Assembly (NCBI GenBank): GCA_003164815.1 | Contig: PLUF01000041.1 | Coordinates: 1-45,416 of the forward strand | Length of the DNA: 45,416 bases | Direction of reading: 5' to 3' | Origin: Candidatus Gagatemarchaeum stordalenia | Lineage (GTDB): Archaea > Thermoproteota > Nitrososphaeria > Nitrososphaerales > Gagatemarchaeaceae | Shown: positions 24,797-33,607 of the stretch, piece by piece | How the letters are laid out: every line of letters starts with the position of its first letter | Numbering within the stretch: the first letter of the stretch is position 1 | Position numbers and translations under genes: made by a program | The notes under the pieces: generated by a model | The model's input: only the letters and a program-made list of their open reading frames with translations | What the model was told of the DNA's origin: nothing | Database searches by the model: none

Positions 24797-25777
24797 TCAT
24801 GGGTAGTCGGTCTTGTCGATTACTCGTCCTAGCGGTTCCCCGTCGAGATACCGGATCACGTTCTCGAACGCGTGTTCCTGCCCCAGCCCCAAGGCCTCTG
24901 GCACGGCGTCTGCGTTGTGGGGCGAGGCGAGGAAGTTCGGGAGGTCGAAGAACGGGAAGTCGAGTGAGAAGCTCTCGCCCTTCTGTGGGTACCTCCACCA
25001 CACGTCGATGCCGGCCCTGAACCGGGGGTGCGCCTTCAGGTGGGCGTACAGGGCATCCTGTGCGATGATGCCGCCGCGGGCGACGTTGACGAGGATGCAG
25101 TCCTCCTTCATGAGGCCGAGCCGCTGGGCTGTGATAAGATGTCTTGTCTTGAGGTTCAGGGGGAGCGCAATCACGACGACATCTGACTGCTTCAGGAGGT
25201 CGTCGAGGTGGTCCATCCCCCAGACCGCATCGAAGTTCTCGACGGGCCGCCCCGAGGTGTTTATGCCCATGGTCCTCATGTTGAAGCCTTTGGCCGCCCG
25301 GGCAACAGACTGGCCTATCCCTCCTGTCCCGATTATCCCAATCGTCTTACCCCTGAGGAACATCCCGTCTGCCGGATGGTCAAGTGTGCCGCCCCGCACG
25401 AGTCCGTGGTTGCGGACCAGGTTCCTCCCGAAGTAGAGGATCATCGCGAAGACGTGCTCAGCTATCGGTTCCCCGAACGCGCCCCCGTTGGAGCAGACGA
25501 CGACGTGAGCAGGTACGGCGGAGAAATCAATGAAATCGACCCCGGCCGACATCGATTGGAGCACCTTCAGATTCGGCAGAGCCTCGAAGAGCCCCGTCGT
25601 CACCCTCGGGCTGCTCTGCAGGACGAGGACCTCGACCTCCTCCTTCTCGTGGTCGTTCAGCCTGTCGAGTTGCATGAGGGCGTACCGGCCCCTGCCCGCT
25701 CCATCCACCTTTTTCGCGAGATCGTCCGGGACATCCATGTCCGTAGCCACAATCTTCTTTCTCTCAGCCACGCTCAT
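24797..25777 (-). CDS. D-isomer-specific 2-hydroxyacid dehydrogenase
   Basis: NAD(P)-dependent reductase/dehydrogenase of 326 residues that interconverts a 2-oxoacid and a D-2-hydroxyacid (glyoxylate, hydroxypyruvate or phosphoglycerate type). The Rossmann motif is TIGIIGTGGIGQSVARAA, the catalytic Arg is in ILVNVARGGII and the catalytic His in LASPHNAD. The substrate loop is NGGAFGEPIAEHVFAM, with Glu paired to the His-dependent site. Its neighbours are an MFS transporter, an HpcH/HpaI aldolase and an SDR, so it probably belongs to an organic-acid pathway. Confidence 0.88.
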   Translation of the reverse strand: MSVAERKKIVATDMDVPDDLAKKVDGAGRGRYALMQLDRLNDHEKEEVEVLVLQSSPRVTTGLFEALPNLKVLQSMSAGVDFIDFSAVPAHVVVCSNGGAFGEPIAEHVFAMILYFGRNLVRNHGLVRGGTLDHPADGMFLRGKTIGIIGTGGIGQSVARAAKGFNMRTMGINTSGRPVENFDAVWGMDHLDDLLKQSDVVVIALPLNLKTRHLITAQRLGLMKEDCILVNVARGGIIAQDALYAHLKAHPRFRAGIDVWWRYPQKGESFSLDFPFFDLPNFLASPHNADAVPEALGLGQEHAFENVIRYLDGEPLGRVIDKTDYP

Positions 25778-25845
25778 TTCCCCTTCTCTGTTCTATTTAT
25801 CCGTGGCTTGGTGTCCGAGGAGATACGGACTCTCTCCAGTCCATG

Positions 25846-27108
25846 TCAGACCTCCTCTGGAGGCTTGGACTTCCCGAAGAGCACCGGGAGCGATGCTGAG
25901 GCGGCCACGTAGGCAACGACTCCTATCACGAACGGCAGGTAGAGGAGCCCGGCCCCAAGGAGCTCCCCACCGACGAACGTCCCCACCGTCGCACCCACGC
26001 CCCACGCCGTGAAGGCGATTGCCGTTGTGGTCGCCCTCTCTCTCTCTTCCACGACGCCCATCGTGTAGGAGAGCAGCATCGCCCAGCCCATAGCCTCGAG
26101 CACGCTTCGCACCACGAAGAGGCCGGCCGCTCCCTCGAAGGTACCTGCGAAGGGCATTACCGCCAAGAAGACGGTGGCGCTGATTCCGGAGATCGCGCTC
26201 GAGACCAGTATCCCCCTCCTTCTCACGAGTCGGGGTATCAGAGGTATCGCGATTATGGAGGCGGCGTTCGCCAGCCCGATCCACAGGCCGACCTCGTCCT
26301 CGGAGACTCCGAACCTGAGCGCGAACCAAGTGGGCAGGAGTTGGATGAGGACCCCGAGCCCGACGCCGGTCAGCGCGAAGACGACCGAGAATCTCATTAT
26401 CCGCCCCCACGACGTCACGGGAAGCCTGATTCGCACCCAATCCAAGCGCCTCTTGGCCACGTAGGGCAGGATGTCAGGGATGATGCCACCGTCCTTCCCT
26501 GGGACCCTCGTCTCCTCGTAGAGCAGGAGTGGCACTATCGAGACCACCATCATCCCGGCCATCAGAAAGTAGGACTCAGAGTGGGCGGCCATCGAACCCT
26601 CATGGAAGATGTACTCGATCGTGCTCGGGAGGACGCTCAGTACCGCCCCTATGCTGAGGGCCAGCGTCCAGACTCCCTGGGTAATCCCGAAGAAGGTCGT
26701 CCTCTTCCTGGCCGAGGTGGAGTTCGCGACAAGGGGGATGAACGCCGGGTTGACGATGGCGAAGGCGAAACCTCCTGCGAAGCCAATCCCTCCAAGGGCG
26801 CCTGCGAAGATCAGCCACGCAGGGTTCAGCGTCAGTCCGAATATCGCGAAGGAGAAGAACGGTATCAGGCTCCCGATGACGACGAACCATTTCCTCCCGT
26901 AGCGGTCGGCGAGATACCCGAACGGTATCAGGCCTGCGGTGTTGGCGAGCGCGCTCGCGGCGTAGATGAACCCTATGACGGAGGGGTCGTAGCCGATCTC
27001 TGCGAGGTAGACCAGTGGTACGACGTTCATGTAGCCGACAGGGATGGAGTTGATGAGGAGGTAGGACATGAGCAGCTTCCCATCCCGCGTGAGCAGCCTG
27101 TCTTCCAC
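25846..27108 (-). CDS. MFS transporter
   Basis: A 420-residue membrane protein with about 12 hydrophobic helices. The signature loop between helices 2 and 3 is GYLADRYGRKWFVV and the matching C-domain loop is PLIPRLVRRRGIL. The cytoplasmic N-terminus is short (EDRLLTRDGKLL). The substrate is unknown; the surrounding 2-hydroxyacid dehydrogenase, HpcH/HpaI aldolase and SDR make an organic acid or sugar acid likely by context. Start GTG 27108 with a TATA-like CATATTAGC about 27 bp upstream, so a leaderless transcript. Confidence 0.88.
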   Translation of the reverse strand: MEDRLLTRDGKLLMSYLLINSIPVGYMNVVPLVYLAEIGYDPSVIGFIYAASALANTAGLIPFGYLADRYGRKWFVVIGSLIPFFSFAIFGLTLNPAWLIFAGALGGIGFAGGFAFAIVNPAFIPLVANSTSARKRTTFFGITQGVWTLALSIGAVLSVLPSTIEYIFHEGSMAAHSESYFLMAGMMVVSIVPLLLYEETRVPGKDGGIIPDILPYVAKRRLDWVRIRLPVTSWGRIMRFSVVFALTGVGLGVLIQLLPTWFALRFGVSEDEVGLWIGLANAASIIAIPLIPRLVRRRGILVSSAISGISATVFLAVMPFAGTFEGAAGLFVVRSVLEAMGWAMLLSYTMGVVEERERATTTAIAFTAWGVGATVGTFVGGELLGAGLLYLPFVIGVVAYVAASASLPVLFGKSKPPEEV

Positions 27109-27204
27109 GCTCCTCGCAGACAGATTTGTGCTAATATGGGCTTGTGCTCGACGGGCCTCGCCGGGCCGCGTCCGCTGGTTGGTACCCGGGATTCCTAGCG
27201 GCCG

Positions 27205-28026
27205 TCAGTCCATCTTCAGCATCTTCCTGGTAAGCCCCCCGTACGCCCTCATCCAGTCGAGCAATATCGAGACGTCGAAGCCGATGCAGTAGTCCACGAC
27301 GCCGAGGTCCGAGTACCGCTTGAGGGTCTTCTCGAATCCAGCCGGTCCCGACGTGTAGTTGGAGCCCAGCTCGGCTCGCGGATGCTTGTCGTACTTCAGC
27401 GAGAGCTTGATCGTGTGCTCCTCCGCCTCGCACACCTTGGGGTTGGAGAACTCGCCGGCCAACCCGATCGACATCGCGTAGTCGCACGGGCCGAACTGTA
27501 TCATGTCGACGTCCGTCATGTTAAGGACGTCCTCGAGCTTGTCGTAGAGGGGCTTCTTCTCTATCATGACGGCTATGACCACGTCCTTCGCATACTCGAC
27601 GAACCTCTTGCTCCCGTTCTCGATGGAGTACCCTTCAATCCTGTGCATCCAGCAGCCGTTCATGCCCTCAGGCTCGGGTCTGACCGCCTTGAGGGCGCCT
27701 TGGACCTCCTCGGTGGTCCTGAAGTCGGCGAACATCACGTTCTGGAAGCCCGCCCCTATCGCCCTCTGGGCAAGGAAGTAGCTAGGGACCGGGTCGATCT
27801 TAATCATCGTCGACATGTCGTAGAGCTCGGACGCTCTGGCTAGGTTCTCGAGAGCGTAGAGGTCGAACGGCGCGTAGACGCTGCTGAACTCGACGTAGTC
27901 CATCATCTCCGAGTTCCCGACGACCTCCATGATCCCGGGCCACGAGCTATGGATGTGGGTTCCCAGCGTCGGCTTCCCCTGCCTGAGGAGCTCCCTGAGC
28001 TTGTTCCGCCTTAGGATTGGTGCCAT
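27205..28026 (-). CDS. HpcH/HpaI-type class II aldolase
   Basis: A 273-residue TIM-barrel enzyme of the HpcH/HpaI/citrate lyase beta family, which makes or cleaves 2-oxo-3-deoxy or hydroxy acids with a divalent metal. The loop KPTLGTHIHSSWPGIMEVVG and the metal/phosphate block DMIQFGPCDYAMSIGLAG, corresponding to GPNDLxxSLG in the family, are seen, and the Asp of GPCD is conserved. Actual substrate unknown. ATG 28026 is 30 bp from a minus-strand TATA-like CTTATAACG (about 28051-28060), a leaderless start. It diverges from the SDR gene. Confidence 0.85.
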   Translation of the reverse strand: MAPILRRNKLRELLRQGKPTLGTHIHSSWPGIMEVVGNSEMMDYVEFSSVYAPFDLYALENLARASELYDMSTMIKIDPVPSYFLAQRAIGAGFQNVMFADFRTTEEVQGALKAVRPEPEGMNGCWMHRIEGYSIENGSKRFVEYAKDVVIAVMIEKKPLYDKLEDVLNMTDVDMIQFGPCDYAMSIGLAGEFSNPKVCEAEEHTIKLSLKYDKHPRAELGSNYTSGPAGFEKTLKRYSDLGVVDYCIGFDVSILLDWMRAYGGLTRKMLKMD

Positions 28027-28107
28027 GATTCTGCGGGAAGAGCCAAGTTTGCGTTATAAGCCTTGGAAGCGCCTTTCCGCGTTTAAGTACCCGCGGCCGC
28101 CCTCTGG

Positions 28108-28884
28108 ATGCGAATGGACATCCGCAGATACGACGGAAAGACCGTTCTGGTTACAGGGGCAGGTTACGGCATCGGGCGCGCCATCGCGCTTCGCTTCACA
28201 AGGGAGGGGGCGAGGGTCGGCGTGCTTGACGTGGATCTCGAGACCGCCGGCGAGACCGTGGGATTGATAGCGTCTGCTGGCGGCGTCGCGCACGCGGTCC
28301 GGGCGGACGTCTCAAAGTCTGAGGAGGTGAAGAAAGCCGTCGACGAGGTCGCCTCGACGCTCGGGCCGATCGACGTCCTCGTAAACAACGCCGGGATCAG
28401 GTACGTCAGGAAGGTCCTCGAGATGACGGACGAGGAGTGGAACAAGACCATCGCGATAAACCTGACCGGGATGTTCTATCTTACCAAAGCCGTCGCGCCC
28501 CAAATGCTGGCGAGGGGCGGCGGCAAGATCGTCAACGTGGGGTCGATGAGCGGGCTCATCGGGCAGCTCGGTCGGGCGGCCTACGGCGCCTCGAAGGGCG
28601 GGGTGCTGCAACTGACTCGTTCGCTCGCCGTGGAGTTGGGCCCGACGATAAACGTGAACGCGATCGCACCCGGCTACATCGCCGGGACGGCCATGATGAG
28701 AGAAGTGGACAAGGACACCAAGAACGTCGAATGGATGGTCGCCAGCACCCTCGCCCGACGGGCTGGCACTCCCGAGGACGTGGCCGGGGCCGCGGCGTTC
28801 CTGGCCTCCGACGACGCGTCCTTCATCACCGGCGCGACGCTCCTCGTCGACGGTGGCTTCAGCGCGGCAAGGTTCAGGGCCTGA
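28108..28884 (+). CDS. Short-chain dehydrogenase/reductase
   Basis: Classical SDR, 258 residues, NAD(P)-dependent oxidoreductase of an alcohol or sugar. Cofactor motif VTGAGYGIGRAIA, acidic strand end VGVLDVDLE (favouring NAD), NNAG loop DVLVNNAGI, catalytic Ser in NVGSMSG and Tyr-x3-Lys in RAAYGASKGGVLQL. A TATA-like GCGTTTAAGT (28080-28089) is 23-30 bp upstream of the two candidate ATGs, 28108 and 28114; 28114 fits the leaderless spacing better. It opens a divergent unit opposite the HpcH/HpaI aldolase. Confidence 0.92.
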   Translation: MRMDIRRYDGKTVLVTGAGYGIGRAIALRFTREGARVGVLDVDLETAGETVGLIASAGGVAHAVRADVSKSEEVKKAVDEVASTLGPIDVLVNNAGIRYVRKVLEMTDEEWNKTIAINLTGMFYLTKAVAPQMLARGGGKIVNVGSMSGLIGQLGRAAYGASKGGVLQLTRSLAVELGPTINVNAIAPGYIAGTAMMREVDKDTKNVEWMVASTLARRAGTPEDVAGAAAFLASDDASFITGATLLVDGGFSAARFRA

Positions 28885-28923
28885 GAAAGCCCTGACTGCG
28901 GGCGCGGGGCTCGGACCGCGTCA

Positions 28924-29784
28924 TCATTCGGCCTTCAGCGCCCTCCGTGCAGCGAGATAGCCGAGGACCGTGAGCGCAGCGGCGACGAAGATGAGGTAGA
29001 GCATGTCGCCGGCGAAGGAGGAGAGCTGGCTGCTCGAGAGCGTCCCGTTCACGATCAACAGTCTCGCCGCCTCGTTCGTCGTGGAGATGGGGTTCACCGA
29101 TGCTATCGCCTTGAGCCAGTCTGGGAAGGACGTGGAGGGGAAGAGGGCGTTGGACATGAAGATCAGCGGGAGCGTGAGGAAGTTGACGATGGCGACCAGG
29201 GAGTCGATGGACCTGACGGAGAGGGCGAGGGCGGTGAAGACGCAGGACAGCCCGAATCCGAGGAGCGCGAACGCGGCGAAGATCCCGATGAAGTTCAAGG
29301 GTCCGAACCCGCTCGGCAGGACGAGGCCGTCAGGGATGACCAGGGCTATGAGGAAGGTCAGTAGGGCCAGGGCCATGACCTTGACTAGGTTCTGCACCAC
29401 CCCCGAGAAGTAGATCGCCGCCCTCGGTATCGGCGAGGTCAGTAGCGTGTTCAGGTAGCCCAGCTGCCTGTCGAGGACGAGGTCGATACCCCCGAACGCC
29501 ATGTTGAAGACCAGTATGAGGCAAATCACTCCGGCCGTAAGATAGGTGATGTACGTCGGGGCGCCCCCGAAGGCGTTCTGGAGGATGGACTGCTTGATCT
29601 GTGCTATCACCGACGCTGGGAGAGTCCCGGAGAGTCCGGCCGTGAAGAGGTTCGTCGGATTGAAGGAGTTGCCGAAGAGCACCAGGTAGAATATCGAGGT
29701 GAAGAGCCCGGGCAGCACTGCGGCGGGGTTTCTCACCCACTTCTTGAGGGCCCTGGCGGAGAGCGCGATTGTCTCGTCGATCAT
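28924..29784 (-). CDS. ABC-2 type permease
   Basis: A 286-residue membrane protein with about six hydrophobic segments typical of the DrrB/ABC-2 exporter family: an N-terminal cytoplasmic amphipathic start (ALKKWVRNPAAVLPG), a large periplasmic loop (SFNPTNLFTAGLSGTL), then helices including GIFAAFALLGFGLSCVFTAL and the signature ABC-2 C-terminal region (SVNPISTTNEAARLLIV). Six bp downstream of its ATPase partner, so they form one exporter. Confidence 0.88.
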   Translation of the reverse strand: MIDETIALSARALKKWVRNPAAVLPGLFTSIFYLVLFGNSFNPTNLFTAGLSGTLPASVIAQIKQSILQNAFGGAPTYITYLTAGVICLILVFNMAFGGIDLVLDRQLGYLNTLLTSPIPRAAIYFSGVVQNLVKVMALALLTFLIALVIPDGLVLPSGFGPLNFIGIFAAFALLGFGLSCVFTALALSVRSIDSLVAIVNFLTLPLIFMSNALFPSTSFPDWLKAIASVNPISTTNEAARLLIVNGTLSSSQLSSFAGDMLYLIFVAAALTVLGYLAARRALKAE

Positions 29785-29790
29785 TCCTCT

Positions 29791-30789
29791 CTACCTCGCT
29801 CTCTCCATCATGACGTTCTGCAGGAACGAGTCGCTCTCCGATGCGTCCTCGTCTCGCATCGACTTGCCCGTCACCTCGAGGAAGACCTGGTCGAGCGTCG
29901 GCTTCGTGAAGGATATCTCCTTGATCTGCACATTCTTCTTGACGATACCCTCGACGATCACCGGCAGGGCCCTCTCGGTCTTCGGAAGCTTGATCCTGTA
30001 GGTCTGATCCGTCTTGGTGACGTCGGACACGTCGGGTATCCCTCTGAAGAACTCTGTCAGGTCGCCGGCGTTCTCGCTGAGCTCCAGGGTGAGGATGTCG
30101 CCCCCGACTTTCTCCTTGAGCGTCGACGGCGAGCCCGAGATCTTAATCACTCCCTTGTCGATGATGGCGATCCTGTTGCAGAGGGAGTCGGCCTCCTCAA
30201 GGTAGTGCGTGGTCATGAAGACCGTGAGTCCGCGTTCTCGGTTGAGCTTGCCGATGTAGTCCCACATCTTCTTTCTCGTCTGGATGTCGAGGCCGAGGGT
30301 GGGCTCGTCAAGGAAGAGGACCTTCGGCATGTGCACGAGGCCCATCGCGAGCTGCAACCGCCTCCTCATTCCGCCCGAATAGGTCCTCACCTTCCTGTCT
30401 GCCGCCTGCTCTAGGTCGACCAGCTTTAGCAGCTCCTGCGTCCTCTTGCGAGCGTCGTTCCCGCTCACGTGATGAAGCCTCGCCGTGAGCATCAGGTTCT
30501 CGACCCCCTTCAGCTCGTCGTCGGCGGTGAGCTCCTGAGGCACGACGCCGATGCTGTCCCTGATGGCCCCCGGCTCCTTGCTCACGTCGTGGCCGGCGAC
30601 GCTAGCCCTTCCTTCGGTGATCGAGGCTAGCGTGTTGAGCATCTTGATCGTTGTAGTCTTCCCCGCCCCGTTGGGGCCGAGGAACCCGAAGATCTCGCCC
30701 TCCTCGACCGAGAACGAGATGTGGTCGACCGCTTTCACCTTCCCCTTGTAGATCTTTGTCAAGCCCTCTGCCTCGATTATCTTGGTCAT
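29791..30789 (-). CDS. ABC transporter ATPase, DrrA-like
   Basis: ATP-binding subunit of about 332 residues. Walker A FLGPNGAGKTTTIKML, Q-loop region VVPQELTADDE, signature TYSGGMRRRLQL, Walker B VLFLDEPTLGLD and H-loop MTTHYLEEA are all present. A C-terminal extension of ~90 residues is typical of DrrA-type exporters. ATG 30789 is chosen as the family start (TKIIEAEGLTKIYKG); a minus-strand TATA-like GTTTTTAAC (about 30818-30826) lies upstream. Cargo unknown. Confidence 0.9.
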   Translation of the reverse strand: MTKIIEAEGLTKIYKGKVKAVDHISFSVEEGEIFGFLGPNGAGKTTTIKMLNTLASITEGRASVAGHDVSKEPGAIRDSIGVVPQELTADDELKGVENLMLTARLHHVSGNDARKRTQELLKLVDLEQAADRKVRTYSGGMRRRLQLAMGLVHMPKVLFLDEPTLGLDIQTRKKMWDYIGKLNRERGLTVFMTTHYLEEADSLCNRIAIIDKGVIKISGSPSTLKEKVGGDILTLELSENAGDLTEFFRGIPDVSDVTKTDQTYRIKLPKTERALPVIVEGIVKKNVQIKEISFTKPTLDQVFLEVTGKSMRDEDASESDSFLQNVMMERAR

Positions 30790-30916
30790 GCTGAATGGGA
30801 GGGCTGAGCGGGTTCGGGTTAAAAACACGGCACACCGTGAGTAATCACGCGATGTGAGTCTTCGCAGTGCTTTGCGGGTGCTCGGTTAATAGGCCGCGGG
30901 TGACTCGCCCTCCGGG

Positions 30917-31957
30917 TTGAAGACTTCCCATGCGGTCCTCTTCGGAGACGGCAGGCACAGGATGGCCGAGATGCACCCGTCCACGGTCGACCTAGTGGTC
31001 ACCTCGCCGCCGTATCCGATGATCGAGATGTGGGACGAGACGTTCTCGCATCAGAGTGCCCCCATCGGCGAGCGCCTCCGGGAGGGCGATGGTGATGCGG
31101 CCTTCGAGCTGATGCACAGGGAACTGGACCCGGTCTGGAAAGAGGTTCACCGGCTGCTCCGCTCAGGCGGGATCGCCTGCATCAACATAGGCGACGCGAC
31201 GAGGACGATAGGGGGCTCGTTTAGGGTCTTTCCGAACCACGCCAGGGTCCTGATGGCATGCCTCGGCCTGGGGTTCGAGGTCCTTCCCGAGATTCTCTGG
31301 CGGAAGGAGTCTAACAAACCAACGAAGTTCATGGGCTCAGGGATGCTCCCGGGAGCGGCGTACGTGACTCAGGAGCACGAGTACATCCTCATCCTGCGGA
31401 AGGGGGGAAAGCGGCCCTCAGGCTCCCTCGCCCGGCGGCTGGCTCGGCAGAGGAGCGCTTTCTTCTGGGAGGAGCGCAACGCCTGGTTCAGCGACATCTG
31501 GGAGGGCCTTCAGGGGGACAGACAGCCTCTCAGGGTGAAGGGCGCGCGGGACAGGAGCGCGTCGTATCCCTTCGAGCTTGCCTACCGGCTGATTTCGATG
31601 TTCTCAGTCCAGAACGACCTCGTGGTGGACCCCTTTCTGGGGACGGGGACCACGATTGTCGCCGCCATGGCCGCAGGGCGGGACAGCGTCGGGATAGAGC
31701 TTGACCCCCGCTTCAAGAGGCACGTCGAGGGTAGGGTGATGGGCGCAGTGACAGCTTCGAACTCGTTCAACCAGAGGAGGGTCTCGGACCACCTGGCCTT
31801 CGTCAAGAAGATGCGGAAGGACGGCAGGGAGTTGAAGCACACGAACATGCACTACGGTTTCCCGGTCATGACGGGGCAGGAGGAGCGGGCGCGCATCCCC
31901 GTCCTGAAGAGCGTGGAGATGAAGGCCGACGGCCTCTTCGAGGCCCGCTACCGATGA
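30917..31957 (+). CDS. Solitary DNA methyltransferase, SPPY type
   Basis: A 346-residue SAM-dependent DNA methyltransferase. Motif IV is DLVVTSPPYPMIEMW at the N-terminus (about residues 25-39) and motif I, VVDPFLGTGTTIVAA, is in the C-terminal half, the beta-class order. SPPY most often marks N4-cytosine enzymes, though N6-adenine members exist. A central region (FRVFPNHARVLMACLGLGFE, LWRKESNKPTKFMGSGM) would include target recognition. No restriction gene or Vsr-type partner is nearby, so it looks like an orphan enzyme. TTG start at 30917, with a TATA-like GGTTAATAG centred about 29 bp upstream. Confidence 0.88.
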   Translation: MKTSHAVLFGDGRHRMAEMHPSTVDLVVTSPPYPMIEMWDETFSHQSAPIGERLREGDGDAAFELMHRELDPVWKEVHRLLRSGGIACINIGDATRTIGGSFRVFPNHARVLMACLGLGFEVLPEILWRKESNKPTKFMGSGMLPGAAYVTQEHEYILILRKGGKRPSGSLARRLARQRSAFFWEERNAWFSDIWEGLQGDRQPLRVKGARDRSASYPFELAYRLISMFSVQNDLVVDPFLGTGTTIVAAMAAGRDSVGIELDPRFKRHVEGRVMGAVTASNSFNQRRVSDHLAFVKKMRKDGRELKHTNMHYGFPVMTGQEERARIPVLKSVEMKADGLFEARYR

Positions 31958-31987
31958 ACGCGTCATGACTGACGGCCACGGTCAGGC

Positions 31988-33595
31988 CTAGAGGTCCTCT
32001 CGTTTCCTGATCGAATCGCCGGCTGCGTTCAAGATCGCGGTCAGGACCGCGTAGGTGTAGGCCACGGAGACCGCCACCAGGACCGCCGCTAGCGGGACGA
32101 GGGGCCGGCCGAGCAGGTCCAGCAAGAACCCGGCGCTGACGACCAGACCCATGACGGGCGCGACCAGGGCCAGGTTGATCGCCGTCTGGTAGAGGAATCG
32201 CCTGATGTCGGTCAGGTCCTGTCCCTGGGACGAGAGAATCTCGTCGGTCGTGCTCTGCCCATACCTTGACGCGAAGTACATGCCTCCGCCCATGGTTATG
32301 GCCGCGACCTCCAGCGCGCCCGGGAGGGAGAGCAGTATGCCGAGGAGCGAGCCTTCCTGCCCGATCTCGCTGAAGATGAGCGGAACCCCTACTGCGACCG
32401 TGACCGGGGTGAGGACGAGCAGCAGCGGCATGACCCTGGCCCGATAAATCTGCCTGACGTAGTGTCGCAGGTCGAGGTCGGACGTCTTTATGATCCAGAG
32501 CCTCTCCTTCTCCAGCCACCTTGTCGCCGTCCCGGCCCCGAACGAGCCGATGATGAAGAGGATGAACAGGAAGGAAGTAGGCGAGGACTGGAAGACCCCC
32601 GACAGAGAGTAGATGACCATGAAGCCTGAGAGGAACAGGGCGTTGATCAGGAGCGCCCTCCGTTCCTTCGTCCTGACCATAACCAGCCCCTCCTTCTGTC
32701 TGACGACCGACCAGACCGACCTTCCGGCCGTGTCCAGCCGGGTGGTCACCTTCCCCAGTTCGTCCCTCGCGCCATCGGAGTCCATGACCTGCAGGACTTC
32801 GTAGAAGTGGTTCTTCGACATCCGGAAGCCGAGAAGGAGGAAGGCGGCGAACCACGCAAAGAGAAGCAGCAGGTCGAGAGCCTGAATAGCGCCGAAGGCC
32901 CTCCCGTCGACCAGCCCCACGCTGAGCCCGGCGGCGAGCCCGCTCGGAAGGACCTGTGTCAGCGCGCCGAGGAAAGGCGGGGCTCTCGGGATCAGGAGGG
33001 TTATCGGCACCAGGCTCAGCGCAACTATGAGTGTGACCATCACGTTCCTGAGAAGCCGGACCCTGGGGGCTATGCTGGACCCCAGTGAGAGGGTGATGTC
33101 GGCGCTCAGGAGGAGCCCCATCACGAGGAATGTCAACGTCACAGCGCCGGCGAGGGCCGCATCGAAGAGCGATGTCCCGTAGGAGAGCGAGAGCCTGAAG
33201 TAAAGAGCCAGCACCGGAGGAAACGAGAGGAGCACCGTCGTGAACGAATTCATCAGCACCTTGGCTGCGTAGACCTCGCGCGGCCGCACCGGGGAGGTGA
33301 AGACGTAGTCCACGTCCGCCGACCGGACCGGCAACCCGCTCCCATTGAACCCGCTCTGAATCAGGCCGACGAGGAAGAGCGCGAGCAGGAGGCTCAGGCC
33401 GACGTCGGAGAGGCCGGTAGTACCCAGGCTGAACCTGTTGGAGAACGAGAGGAAGGTGGACCCCACGAAGAGCACGGCGACCACGGAGAATCCCTCCCCG
33501 AGGAGAATCGCGGCCGCGGCCGCCCTGGTGAACCTGCCCTTGATCCAGTAGCGGATCAGAATGGCTATCGTCTTCCAAGGATCCAGAAACCCCAC
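31988..33595 (-). CDS. Large multi-spanning ABC transporter permease
   Basis: A 535-residue integral membrane protein with roughly 12-14 hydrophobic helices in two clusters and a hydrophilic mid-section (LGKVTTRLDTAGRSVWSVVR, VRTKERRALLINAL). It shares the ABC-2 pattern of fused or large archaeal exporter permeases. The GTG start at 33595 has a Shine-Dalgarno-like GAGGGGG upstream and lies 12 bp after the ATPase stop, so the two encode one system. Substrate unknown. Confidence 0.8.
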   Translation of the reverse strand: MGFLDPWKTIAILIRYWIKGRFTRAAAAAILLGEGFSVVAVLFVGSTFLSFSNRFSLGTTGLSDVGLSLLLALFLVGLIQSGFNGSGLPVRSADVDYVFTSPVRPREVYAAKVLMNSFTTVLLSFPPVLALYFRLSLSYGTSLFDAALAGAVTLTFLVMGLLLSADITLSLGSSIAPRVRLLRNVMVTLIVALSLVPITLLIPRAPPFLGALTQVLPSGLAAGLSVGLVDGRAFGAIQALDLLLLFAWFAAFLLLGFRMSKNHFYEVLQVMDSDGARDELGKVTTRLDTAGRSVWSVVRQKEGLVMVRTKERRALLINALFLSGFMVIYSLSGVFQSSPTSFLFILFIIGSFGAGTATRWLEKERLWIIKTSDLDLRHYVRQIYRARVMPLLLVLTPVTVAVGVPLIFSEIGQEGSLLGILLSLPGALEVAAITMGGGMYFASRYGQSTTDEILSSQGQDLTDIRRFLYQTAINLALVAPVMGLVVSAGFLLDLLGRPLVPLAAVLVAVSVAYTYAVLTAILNAAGDSIRKREDL

Positions 33596-33607
33596 TCCCG
33601 TGCCCCC

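Noticed and set aside
31866-33578. Long open frame on the minus strand (570 codons) over the ABC permease region
   Set aside because: It is a shadow frame of the 31988-33595 permease; its sequence is Arg/Pro/Gly low-complexity without hydrophobic segments.
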